A DNA stretch of 64,000 nucleotides from Mycolicibacterium anyangense. GTDB lineage: Bacteria > Actinomycetota > Actinomycetes > Mycobacteriales > Mycobacteriaceae. The stretch's first letter is position 1; each line of letters begins with the position of its first letter. The notes below the pieces were generated by a model, which worked only from the letters and a program-made list of their open reading frames with translations, was not told the DNA's origin and did not search any database. The stretch lies in assembly GCF_010731855.1 (NCBI RefSeq), contig NZ_AP022620.1, positions 3,038,001 through 3,102,000 of the forward strand. The letters run 5' to 3'. Positions 27,215 to 34,720 of the stretch are shown one piece after another. The translations under genes and the position numbers were made by a program.

Positions 27215-28086
27215 TGATGGCCGACCGGCACGGGGACGCCGCTGTGGGATTTCACAGCGGCGAACTCGCCGTACAGGACCGGGCCGGAGTCAGTGGGCAG
27301 GCCGGGCGACTGTCCGGCATGGTGGCACGCGGCCAGCTCCGCTCCGCGACCGCCGACTTCCTGTCGAGCGCCCGGCTGGCCGTCGTCACGGCACGCGACG
27401 CCGCGGGCCGGCTGTGGACCTCGCCGCTGTTCGGCGAACCCGGTTTCCTCACCGCCGCGGACGCCACGACCTTGCGCCTCGACAGCCCGCTGCCGGAAGC
27501 CGACCCCCTCTACGCCATGCCGAACCATCAGCCCGCGGGTGCGATCGTGATCGACTTCGCCACCCGGCGGCGCTGGCGCATCAACGGCATGCTGACCACG
27601 GAGCCCGCGGGCAACCTGGTGATCGAGGTCGACCAGTCCTACGGGAACTGCCCGAAGTACATCCAGACGTCGAACAGCCCGGCCGGTGCCAGCGCGGCGG
27701 ACCGCGAGCTGGTCTTCACCGGGGATCGGCTCCGCGCCGAGGACCGCCGCCTGATTCAGCACGCCGACACCTTCTTCCTGGGGACGACGCATCCCGCGTC
27801 GGGAGCCGACGCGTCACACCGGGGCGGGTCGCCGGGTTTCGTCCTCACCGCCCATGACCGGGTGTGGTTCCCCGACTATCCCGGCAACAACCTGTTCAAC
27901 AGCCTGGGCAATATCGCCGTCGACCCGAGCGCCGCCCTGCTCTTCGTCGACTTCACCACGGGCACAACGCTTCAACTCTCCGGGCGGGCGGCCCTCACTT
28001 GGGACGATCAGCCGGCCGACGATGGCTACACCGGTCGCGGCGTGGGCTTCACGGCGGAACGGGTGGTGGTCACCCGGACACCTTGA
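27214..28086 (+). CDS. pyridoxamine 5'-phosphate oxidase (PPOX)-family flavin-binding protein
   Basis: 290-residue protein of the flavin-binding PPOX split-barrel fold. Visible elements include LWTSPLFGEPGFL, the end motif DYPGNNLFNSLGNIAVDPSAALLF and FSGRAAL-type LQLSGRAALTW. It likely binds FMN or F420. Mycobacterial members act in redox of unknown substrates. GTG 27211, ATG 27214 and ATG 27217 are tandem start options, and I take 27214, whose ATG shares bases with the upstream TGA. It overlaps the TIGR03086 gene and precedes a P450 by 63 bases, so all three may be co-regulated. Confidence 0.8.
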   Translation: MMADRHGDAAVGFHSGELAVQDRAGVSGQAGRLSGMVARGQLRSATADFLSSARLAVVTARDAAGRLWTSPLFGEPGFLTAADATTLRLDSPLPEADPLYAMPNHQPAGAIVIDFATRRRWRINGMLTTEPAGNLVIEVDQSYGNCPKYIQTSNSPAGASAADRELVFTGDRLRAEDRRLIQHADTFFLGTTHPASGADASHRGGSPGFVLTAHDRVWFPDYPGNNLFNSLGNIAVDPSAALLFVDFTTGTTLQLSGRAALTWDDQPADDGYTGRGVGFTAERVVVTRTP

Positions 28087-28105
28087 CTGAGGATTACATC
28101 GTGTG

Positions 28106-28119
28106 TGACGATTTCGTCA
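28106..28119. promoter_or_regulatory. 14-bp perfect palindrome upstream of P450
   Basis: TGACGA-TT-TCGTCA lies in the 63-base gap before GTG 28150. A TTGACT at 28083-28088 could be the -35 of a promoter whose -10 region (TGACGAT) is this palindrome, so a bound regulator would block it. The regulator is unidentified. Confidence 0.45.
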
Positions 28120-28149
28120 TTAGAGGTCCGGCGTCGAGGAGGTCACACG

Positions 28150-29355
28150 GTGAGAACGCGTCTGTCGCCGGCGAGCCGCGCTCCCGGTACCCCCACCTAT
28201 GGTGCGGACCTCTACCGCACCGAGGCCATCCTCGATCCCTATCCGCACTACGCCAGGCTCCGGCAGCTGGGCCCCGTCGTGTGGCTTGCACGGCACAAGG
28301 TCCATGCACTCCCGCGCTTCACCGAATGCAAAGCCGTCCTTCGTGACGACGCCACCTTCGCCTCGGCCAACGGCGTCGCGCTCAATGCCGTCAGCAACCG
28401 GTTGTCCACCGGAACCACGATCGCCAGTGACGGGGAGGAGCACTCCCGCCGCCGTAAGCTGGTGGCACATCGGATGTTTCCCCGCGCGCTCAATGCGCTG
28501 AACGACCAGGTGCAGACGTTGGCCACCGAGGTGATCGACACCGCCGTGCGACGAGGGCGAGTCGACGGCGCTGCGCTCGCCGAGGCGTTGCCCTTCGCCC
28601 TGGTCCCGGACTTGGTGGGCTGGCCGGTCGAGCACCGCGGCCACCTGATGGACTGGGCCGCAGCGACATTCGATTGTCTGGGCCCGCTCAATGGGCGGTC
28701 GGTTCGAGCCGCGCCCCGCACTGTGCAGATGCTGTTGTTCGCCCGGCGGATCGTCCGTGAGGGCAACGTACTGCCCGGCAGCATGGCGGCCGAACTGCTC
28801 GACGCGGCGGAGAAGGGCGAGATCGACCGAAGTGACTGCCCGGCGCTGCTGGTCGACTACCTCGGCCCTGCGCTGGACACCACCATCAGTGCCATCTCCA
28901 ACGCGCTCAGCCTGTTCGCGGCGCACCCGGACCAATGGCAGCTGCTACGTGAGGAACCCGACCGGCTGCCCAACGCCGTCAACGAGATCGTGCGCTTCGA
29001 GTCACCGATCCGCGCGTTCGCCCGCCGCGTCGCGGTCGATACCGACATCGCGGGCACACCCCTACGGGCCGGTTCCCAGGTCCTGGTCATGTACGCCTCG
29101 GCGAACCGGGACGAACGGGAGTGGGAAGCCCCGGACACCTTCGACATCACCCGCGACGCCGGGCGTCATCTCGGCTTCGGGCAGGGCGCGCACGCGTGTG
29201 CCGGCCAGGCGCTGGCCCGGCTGGAGGCCACGGCGTTCCTCCGCGCCCTGATGGCACGGGTGAAGCGCCTGGAGCCGGCGGGCGCCCCGACGTGGATCCA
29301 CAACAACATCATTCGACGCCACGAGCACCTGCCGATTCGGCTCGTCGCGGCCTAG
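28150..29355 (+). CDS. cytochrome P450
   Basis: 401-residue soluble P450. The haem-binding loop is FGQGAHACAGQ with the thiolate Cys, and the ExxR of the K-helix is in NEIVRFESP. The I-helix reads GPALDTT, keeping the acid-threonine pair but with Pro-Ala where Ala-Gly is usual. Such enzymes insert oxygen into small hydrophobic substrates. GTG 28150 has a GAGGAGG ribosome site eight bases upstream, so I choose it over GTG 28105. The 3' end overlaps the convergent TetR gene by 47 bases. The substrate is not known. Confidence 0.9.
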   Translation: MRTRLSPASRAPGTPTYGADLYRTEAILDPYPHYARLRQLGPVVWLARHKVHALPRFTECKAVLRDDATFASANGVALNAVSNRLSTGTTIASDGEEHSRRRKLVAHRMFPRALNALNDQVQTLATEVIDTAVRRGRVDGAALAEALPFALVPDLVGWPVEHRGHLMDWAAATFDCLGPLNGRSVRAAPRTVQMLLFARRIVREGNVLPGSMAAELLDAAEKGEIDRSDCPALLVDYLGPALDTTISAISNALSLFAAHPDQWQLLREEPDRLPNAVNEIVRFESPIRAFARRVAVDTDIAGTPLRAGSQVLVMYASANRDEREWEAPDTFDITRDAGRHLGFGQGAHACAGQALARLEATAFLRALMARVKRLEPAGAPTWIHNNIIRRHEHLPIRLVAA

Positions 29356-29983
29356 TCTTCGCCGCAATGCCAGACAGCGTCGCCCAGCGCGGGTAGACGA
29401 TGGCCGGACCGAGCCAGCGCGCGACGAAGCCGCGCAGCGCAGTTCCGGTGCGCGGCGCCGGTCCCGGATCGGTCAACATGGATTGCACTGTGCGCGTGGT
29501 GATCTCGGCGAGATCACGAAGGCCGTCCTCGTCGAAACCGTGCAGGCCCCAATCGACGTCGAGGCGGCGGAACACCGACAAGCAGAACGTCATGGCGGTG
29601 TCGGAGGTCAGCGATGCGACGGCGTCGCCGTCGTCCCGGCGGGTCAGCAACTTCTCCAGCTGCGGATCACCGGACAGATTCTCGATGCCGAACGACACGA
29701 TCTCGACGACCGCGACGGCGGGGTCCTTGACGCCGGCGACATGGTCGAGGAGTTGGTCGATGAATCCGTTGACCGCTCGCATCGCGCTGGCGATGAGCAG
29801 AGCGTCGGCGTTGGGAAAGTAGCGGTACACGGTCTGGCGGGTGACGCCCAGCCTGCGCGCGACATCGGCGAGGCGGATGGCCGCGCCGTGCTCGGCAACC
29901 TCCTCGTCCACCGCGGTCAGGATCCGCGCGATGGCGTCCTCGTCCGACGACGGCGTCGAACCCGCCCAGCCACGGCTACGCAT
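29309..29983 (-). CDS. TetR/AcrR-family transcription regulator
   Basis: 224-residue TetR repressor. The N-terminal helix-turn-helix (AIRLADVARRLGVTRQTVYRYFPNADAL) is followed by a ligand-binding domain of about 150 residues. Its ATG overlaps the stop of the P450 at 29976 by 8 bases (ATGCGTAG), so both are translated from one message. The likely operator is the inverted repeat at 31292-31311 in the P450 promoter. The 3' end overlaps the other P450 tail to tail by 47 bases, so antisense interference is possible. The inducer is presumably the substrate of the P450. Confidence 0.9.
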   Translation of the reverse strand: MRSRGWAGSTPSSDEDAIARILTAVDEEVAEHGAAIRLADVARRLGVTRQTVYRYFPNADALLIASAMRAVNGFIDQLLDHVAGVKDPAVAVVEIVSFGIENLSGDPQLEKLLTRRDDGDAVASLTSDTAMTFCLSVFRRLDVDWGLHGFDEDGLRDLAEITTRTVQSMLTDPGPAPRTGTALRGFVARWLGPAIVYPRWATLSGIAAKTRPRRAESAGARGVE

Positions 29984-31229
29984 CCGTCGTCACCAGGCTC
30001 TCACTGGTGAACTCGATCGGAAGCGTTGTGGGACCGGTCATTCCGAGTAGGGACTTCCAGGGGGCCGGCCCGGCGCGGTGCGGGGCGGCAAGGCGGCGGG
30101 TGAGGACCACGAGCGCCTCGGCGAGTTCGCGCCGCGCCAGGTTGGCCCCGAGGCAGTAGTGCGCCCCACCGCCGAAGGTCAGAATGGGTGGAACGTCCTT
30201 GCGTGAGATGTCGAACCGGTCGGCATCGTCGTAGATGGCCGGATCCCGGTTCGCGGCAAAGGTGTTGACCAGGACGAAGGTTCCGGCCGGGAAGAGATAG
30301 CCGCCGAACTCGGCGTCCTCGATCGCGGCCCTCGGCACGATGCAGGCCGCGGGTGAGTGACGCATGGTTTCCTCGACCGCCTGCATCGCCATGTCCGGAT
30401 GGTCGCGCAGGGCCGCCCACTGGTCGGGATGCTCGCAGAGCACCTGGACCGACGCTGCCAGCTGATTGCGCGTGGTATCGGTGCCGGCCATCAGGAAGCC
30501 GGCGGCCAGGCTGCGCAGTTCGTCGAGATCGAGCCGGTCTCCGTCGCTTTCGGCGCGGATCAGCTCGGAGAGCAGGTCATCGGTGAGGGTGGCGCGGCGG
30601 GCTGCCACCATGTCGTCGACGTAGTCGTCGAGTTCACCCCATGCCCGCAGGATCTCCGACTCGTCGAAGGTGGCGTCGGGCTGGAAGTTGAAGGCCTTGA
30701 AGACCTGTTCGGTCCAGTCGGAGAACAGCTGCCAGTCTTCGCTCGGGGCGCCCAGCAGCGCGCAGATGATCGGGGTGGGATACGGGCGCGCGATATCGGT
30801 GACGACGTCACACCGGCCGGCGTCGGGCAGCCGGTCGATGAGGCCGTTGACCACCTCGTGGATGGTGTCGTGCAGACGTGCGGTGGCGCGGGGGGTGAAC
30901 GCCTTGGAGACCAGCTTGCGCAGCCGTATGTGCGGTGCGCCGTCGAGCCCCAGCAGGCTGCTCATCAGCTTGTCGTAGAGCGGACCGGAGGTGATGCCTT
31001 GAGCCGCCAGCGTGATTCCCGGCGGCATGCGGAACCTGTTGTCCCGCAGCATCTCCCGCGCCAGTTCGTAGGACAGGATTTCCGGGCCCAGTGGCCCGAT
31101 GGCGATCGGCGCCTGCGACTGGGCCAGCCGGAGATCGTCGATCACGTCGTGCGGGGTGGCGTCGAGGCCGTAGCTGAACGTGGGCAGCCCGGCGTCAAAA
31201 ATATTCCGGGCGGCGCTGGTGATCGTCAT
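29976..31229 (-). CDS. cytochrome P450
   Basis: 417-residue soluble P450. The I-helix has the canonical FLMAGTDTTRNQL, the ExxR is in VEETMRHSP, and the haem ligand is in FGGGAHYCLGANLAR. It has the features of a class I bacterial enzyme that needs a ferredoxin and reductase, none of which is in this window. It is followed by and overlaps a TetR regulator, and its promoter carries an inverted repeat. ATG 31229 starts at the conserved MTITSAARNI. The substrate is not known. Confidence 0.93.
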   Translation of the reverse strand: MTITSAARNIFDAGLPTFSYGLDATPHDVIDDLRLAQSQAPIAIGPLGPEILSYELAREMLRDNRFRMPPGITLAAQGITSGPLYDKLMSSLLGLDGAPHIRLRKLVSKAFTPRATARLHDTIHEVVNGLIDRLPDAGRCDVVTDIARPYPTPIICALLGAPSEDWQLFSDWTEQVFKAFNFQPDATFDESEILRAWGELDDYVDDMVAARRATLTDDLLSELIRAESDGDRLDLDELRSLAAGFLMAGTDTTRNQLAASVQVLCEHPDQWAALRDHPDMAMQAVEETMRHSPAACIVPRAAIEDAEFGGYLFPAGTFVLVNTFAANRDPAIYDDADRFDISRKDVPPILTFGGGAHYCLGANLARRELAEALVVLTRRLAAPHRAGPAPWKSLLGMTGPTTLPIEFTSESLVTTDA

Positions 31230-31279
31230 CGGCTTGTCCTCTCGGATGGACTGAATCCGCGGTTAGACGTCTATGCACC

Positions 31280-31311
31280 GAGCGTATGACCATTGATCGC
31301 CATCGGTCAAT
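31280..31311 (-). promoter_or_regulatory. SigA-type promoter overlapped by a palindromic TetR-operator candidate
   Basis: ATTGATCG-CCAT-CGGTCAAT (31292-31311) is a near-perfect palindrome (7 of 8 arms). On the minus strand TTGACC is a -35 element, with TACGCT 18 bases later as a -10 (TANNNT), placed 50 to 80 bases upstream of the P450 start. A bound repressor would cover the -35 box. Confidence 0.55.
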
Positions 31312-31639
31312 ATGTCTCGCTGGAAGCATGTCGTGGTCATACAAATTGAGGAGAAGCGTAAACACTGGCTGGCTCCTCCGACCGAAAGCTGGCCGAGTCC
31401 ATGCCGGCCCCTTACACCGGGCCTCCCGCTTGCGCATTCCTGGGAATCTCTTGAGAATGCTGCTTACGGGTTCGACAATATCGCGGTATTGCCCGCGTCG
31501 GCTAACGCCCTGAAGTGCACCAATGGTCATTGAGCAGGCATGAAACGAGAGGCAGCTCATTGTTGTCAGTAGGATCCCGCATCCTCCCACCGTGTGTTCG
31601 CGTCCCCGAAGTAGCACGCCGGATGGGCGGTCTGCGGAC
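31312..31639. other. intergenic region upstream of the zinc-ribbon protein
   Basis: Some 330 bases between the P450 operator and ATG 31640. Two short overlapping open frames on the plus strand (about 75 codons) have no family-like sequence and no convincing start, and I do not call them. I see no other element. Confidence 0.5.
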
Positions 31640-32098
31640 ATGAGCTGGAGTTTCGCGGTCATCGTCTGGATCGTGTGCGCTGGCATCGGCGCAGCAATCT
31701 GCCATTCGAAGAACCGCAACGTTGGTGAGGGGTTGGCACTGGGCGGCCTGCTGGGGATCATCGGTCTTGTCATCACAGTGTGCCTGCCCAGCGAGCTGCC
31801 CAAAGCCCCGCCCGGGATGATCGCCCTGCAATGCCCACGCTGTAACGCAGTACAAAATGTGTCGGCGGGGCAACCGCGATACCAGTGCTGGCAGTGCCAC
31901 ATCACCAACGCGGCGCCCGGGTTCGAACCGGCGTTTCAGGCGCTAGCACAGTGGGAGGCGCAGCCTGCGGCGCCCATGACGACAAGCACCCGAAAAGTCC
32001 GGTGCTTCAACTGCCGAGAAGTCCAGGTTGTGCCCGATGTCCCCAGCATGGAGTGCAGCTACTGCGGAGTGAGGATGAAACTTGCGAAGAACAGCTAG
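31640..32098 (+). CDS. membrane protein with two zinc-ribbon motifs
   Basis: 152-residue protein. The N-terminus is a hydrophobic helix (SFAVIVWIVCAGIGAAI), a short basic loop and a second helix (LGGLLGIIGLVITVC), giving a hairpin in the membrane. The cytosolic C-terminus has two CxxC-CxxC zinc-ribbons: CPRC ... CWQC, then CFNC ... CSYC. Such zinc ribbons usually bind partner proteins or nucleic acid. I do not recognise a named family. ATG 31640 is taken because residues before it look untranslated. The next gene starts 36 bases downstream. Base composition here is a little lower in GC than around it. Confidence 0.65.
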   Translation: MSWSFAVIVWIVCAGIGAAICHSKNRNVGEGLALGGLLGIIGLVITVCLPSELPKAPPGMIALQCPRCNAVQNVSAGQPRYQCWQCHITNAAPGFEPAFQALAQWEAQPAAPMTTSTRKVRCFNCREVQVVPDVPSMECSYCGVRMKLAKNS

Positions 32099-32133
32099 GT
32101 GGCGCGCACGTTCTTCGGTCCCGAGGAATCGAC

Positions 32134-32616
32134 ATGGACATCACTGAAGGACCTCGTCCAGCGGCACGACCGTCGCGGCCACAGCCCACTCTGATCCTGC
32201 TCGCAAGCGCCGGCCTGCTGTGCATTGCCGCCACGGTCGGGTCGCTGGCCGCGAGTGGTCACCTGACCACCGAGTCCGCGATCACCGGCATGCCGACCGC
32301 AAATCCGAACGCTGTTGCCGCCGCTGCGGCCGACCGCAAAGCCGCCGAAGAAGCTGCCAACCTCGCGGACCTCGAAATCCAAGTGCAAAGGTCGATGCAG
32401 GACTTCTTCGACGATCCCGCCAACCACAGGGTCGATCTGGGCATCAAGGTGCTCAAAGTCGGGCTGGTGAAAAGCGCCGAGAACCAGTACGAAGGCATGG
32501 CGACCATGACTGCCAATGGTGGGGATCCTCAAGAGATCACGGTCCATGTCAAGGCCGACGACCGCACGATGATGTGGGAGACAGATCCCGGCGCACTGAT
32601 CCCGCTGTTCCGGTGA
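32134..32616 (+). CDS. small single-helix membrane protein of unknown function
   Basis: 160-residue protein. The sequence is a short polar N-terminus, one membrane helix (LILLASAGLLCIAATVGSL, about residues 18-38), an Ala/Lys-rich helical linker that looks coiled-coil (AAADRKAAEEAANLADLEIQ), and a compact mixed domain ending near DPGALIPLFR. Such proteins are anchored with the domain outside the membrane. It has a GAGGA ribosome site and follows the zinc-ribbon protein closely, so the pair is probably one operon. Family and function are unknown. Confidence 0.65.
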   Translation: MDITEGPRPAARPSRPQPTLILLASAGLLCIAATVGSLAASGHLTTESAITGMPTANPNAVAAAAADRKAAEEAANLADLEIQVQRSMQDFFDDPANHRVDLGIKVLKVGLVKSAENQYEGMATMTANGGDPQEITVHVKADDRTMMWETDPGALIPLFR

Positions 32617-32663
32617 ACGCACGCGCGTTCACTGGTCAACCGGTGTTCACCGGTCAAACTGAG

Positions 32664-32736
32664 TGGAGCTAAGGGGAATCGAACCCCTGACCTTCTCGAT
32701 GCGAACGAGACGCGCTACCAACTGCGCTATAGCCCC
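32664..32736 (-). tRNA. tRNA-Ala (anticodon CGC)
   Basis: On the minus strand the 73-base sequence folds as a tRNA: acceptor arm GGGGCTA/TAGCTCC (one G-T pair), D arm GCGCAGTTGGTAGCGC, anticodon stem TCTCG/CGAGA with loop TTCGCAT giving anticodon CGC (reads GCG, alanine), T arm AGGGG-TTCGATT-CCCCT and discriminator A. CCA is not encoded. It marks one edge of the accessory block 11.3-32.6 kb. Confidence 0.97.
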
Positions 32737-32788
32737 TTGGTCGCTAGCAGGTTATCAGTCGAACGCCCGCTGGCTGAAACCGCCCGCT

Positions 32789-33916
32789 CTACTGCCCCGC
32801 CGCGCGCGGCAGGTCGTAGTGCCGCGCGAAGGGCACCTCGTCGAGGTGCTCGAAGACCGGGTCCTCGTCGTCGATATCCAGCACTGCCGCACCGGGCCGG
32901 CGCAACCGCGAGGGCACCACGTCGAATTCGTGGTCCTCGGTGTTTTCCACGCCAAGTCGCGACCGCGCCATGCGCTGCTGTCGACGACGGCGCACCTGCT
33001 CCTCGATGCGGGTCTGACGGCGCAGGTAACCCAGGTAGAGGATGGTCACCACCGCGGTGCTGGCGCACACCCACCACAGGTCGCGGCTGACCGTGAAGGC
33101 CAGCAGGGCGGTCAGGATCATGATCGCCGACATCGCGGTCAGCATGCGCTTGCGGAACCGGTACTTGCGTGCCGTTACCGCCGCGGCGGTGCTGGACTCC
33201 AGCCGGCGCGAACGCATCGCCCGCGGCGTCGCCGAGGTGGCCGGCTCGCCTTCGGCCTCCAGGCCGGAGGTGTCATCGACGTACTCGTACTCGTCGGCGG
33301 TGCCGTCCTGCGGGTCGTCCTGCTCGTCGGCGACGGCGTCGAACTCCTGGGTGGCGTCGAGCTCGGCCACCGGCTCGGGCTCGGGCGCAGGGGCCACTTC
33401 CGGCGCGGGCTCGGCCTTGGCCGCCGGCTTGGCCGCCTCAGCGGGCTGCGCCACCGGCTCGGCGGTGTCGTCGAACAACGTCGGCTGGGCGGTGTCGGCA
33501 CGCAGCGTGCCACCACCGACGGGCAGGGCTCCGGAATCCTCGTCCACGACGTCGACGTCGAGGTAGTCCGGCTCGGGCCGGATCTCCTCGGTGACAGCGG
33601 CCATCACGACCATCGTGCGGGCACGGACCGGCTCGGCGACAGCCTCGGAATCCTCGTCGAACTCGTCGGACTCGTCGTAGTCGTCGAACTCGTCGTCGGC
33701 GCGCTGCCAGTCGGGATCGTGGTGGTGACCGGCCGCCGGGCGGCCCTTGCGCCGGAGCAGACGCGACTTGTCCTCGCCATTGAGCACGCGGGTGGCCAGT
33801 GCGACGTCACTCGTGCGGCGCACGGCGTCGCGTTTGCTGATCAACATCGGCACCAACACGAACAACCAGAGCACCACGAGTGAGATCCAGAGCAATGACT
33901 GGGGGATGCTGGGCAT
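32789..33916 (-). CDS. glpR: GlpR, membrane receptor for the gephyrin-like protein Glp (Rv0996-like)
   Basis: 375-residue membrane protein. The N-terminus has one helix (SLLWISLVVLWLFVLVPMLI) and the region around residues 240-290 holds two more (KRMLTAMSAIMILTALLAFTV and WVCASTAVVTILYLGY). In between is a long acidic, Asp/Glu/Pro-rich segment (residues 75-225), likely disordered. This is the architecture of the Rv0996/GlpR family. In Corynebacterium the gephyrin-like protein Glp binds this receptor and FtsZ to link division and polar growth. The glp gene is 0.8 kb upstream (34721), separated by rimJ. The palindrome at 33986 sits just before its start. Confidence 0.8.
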   Translation of the reverse strand: MPSIPQSLLWISLVVLWLFVLVPMLISKRDAVRRTSDVALATRVLNGEDKSRLLRRKGRPAAGHHHDPDWQRADDEFDDYDESDEFDEDSEAVAEPVRARTMVVMAAVTEEIRPEPDYLDVDVVDEDSGALPVGGGTLRADTAQPTLFDDTAEPVAQPAEAAKPAAKAEPAPEVAPAPEPEPVAELDATQEFDAVADEQDDPQDGTADEYEYVDDTSGLEAEGEPATSATPRAMRSRRLESSTAAAVTARKYRFRKRMLTAMSAIMILTALLAFTVSRDLWWVCASTAVVTILYLGYLRRQTRIEEQVRRRRQQRMARSRLGVENTEDHEFDVVPSRLRRPGAAVLDIDDEDPVFEHLDEVPFARHYDLPRAAGQ

Positions 33917-33985
33917 GGTGGCCTGCTCCTTTCCCGTCCAGGCTAGGTCCGTGACCTACGCAACCCGCGACGGCGCGCCGGACTC

Positions 33986-34003
33986 AATTACACACGTGTA
34001 ATT
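33986..34003. promoter_or_regulatory. 18-bp palindrome AATTACAC-AC-GTGTAATT
   Basis: Perfect 8-bp arms around AC, in an AT-rich patch of a GC-rich region, 70 bases upstream of glpR and after rimJ. It is a likely operator for a dimeric regulator. A tandem GTCACA / GTAACA pair at 34034-34048 lies just beyond it. Confidence 0.5.
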
Positions 34004-34061
34004 AGGCCATGACAAGCACCAACAGCCACAAATGTCACATTAGTAACAGGCGACCCGGCAA

Positions 34062-34715
34062 TTAGCTCCAGCGGGCGAGTCCCCGGTCGACCAATCGGGC
34101 CGCCACCGAGCCCTCGACCTCCTCGACCGTCATCGCCACCAACAGGTGATCGCGCCACGCCCCGTCGACATCGAGGTAGCGCCTCAGCAGCCCCTCCTCG
34201 CGGAACCCGGCCTTGGCCAGCACCGCCCGGCTGGCCAGGTTCTCCGGCCGTACGGTGGCCTCCACCCGATGCAGGGTCACCGGCCCGAAGCAATGATCGA
34301 GTCCCAGCGCCAGGGCCCCCGTCGCGATCCCCCCGCCGGTCACCGTACTGGACACCCAGTAGCCGATCCAGGCCGAGCGCAGGGCACCGTGCGTCACGTT
34401 GCCGATGGTCAGCTGACCGCAGAAATTGCCGTCGAGCTCGATCACGTAGGGCAGCATCCGACCCTTGCGTGCCTCGGCCCGCAGCCCCGAACACACCGGC
34501 GGCCAGGATGAAACTGCATGGCGCACAGTCCAATCCACCTCAGCGGTGGGTTCCCATGGTTCGAGCTTGGCCTGGTCGGCCAGTCTGATCCGGCTCCACG
34601 TGGCGGCGTCGCGCATCCGCACCGGCCGCAGCCGGACCAGACCGGCGGGCACCCGAAGCGGGCCGACGGGGGTCGGCCAGCCCGGATGCAGCGAACTGCT
34701 GCGCCACAGGTTCAC
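34062..34715 (-). CDS. rimJ: GNAT N-acetyltransferase, RimJ-like
   Basis: 217-residue GNAT enzyme of the RimJ/RimL group that acetylates protein N-termini (ribosomal S5 in E. coli). Visible parts include the substrate loop LRSAWIGYWV, the acetyl-CoA strand GGIATGALALGL and the family end PENLASRAVLAKAGFREEG. The start is a GTG (34715) 6 bases after the glp stop (34721). In M. tuberculosis the same gene, Rv0995, stands between moeA1 and Rv0996, as it does here. It is therefore in the middle of the Glp/GlpR cluster and may be co-transcribed. Confidence 0.88.
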   Translation of the reverse strand: MNLWRSSSLHPGWPTPVGPLRVPAGLVRLRPVRMRDAATWSRIRLADQAKLEPWEPTAEVDWTVRHAVSSWPPVCSGLRAEARKGRMLPYVIELDGNFCGQLTIGNVTHGALRSAWIGYWVSSTVTGGGIATGALALGLDHCFGPVTLHRVEATVRPENLASRAVLAKAGFREEGLLRRYLDVDGAWRDHLLVAMTVEEVEGSVAARLVDRGLARWS

Positions 34716-34720
34716 CGCGC

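Noticed and set aside
31286..31533. Two overlapping short frames (about 75 codons) in the P450 upstream region
   Set aside because: No start-site support and no domain-like sequence. One begins inside the TetR-operator candidate.
32617..32660. Hairpin-like GGTCAACCGG / CCGGTCAAAC near the tRNA
   Set aside because: The two copies are mostly direct rather than inverted, so no convincing terminator or attachment site.
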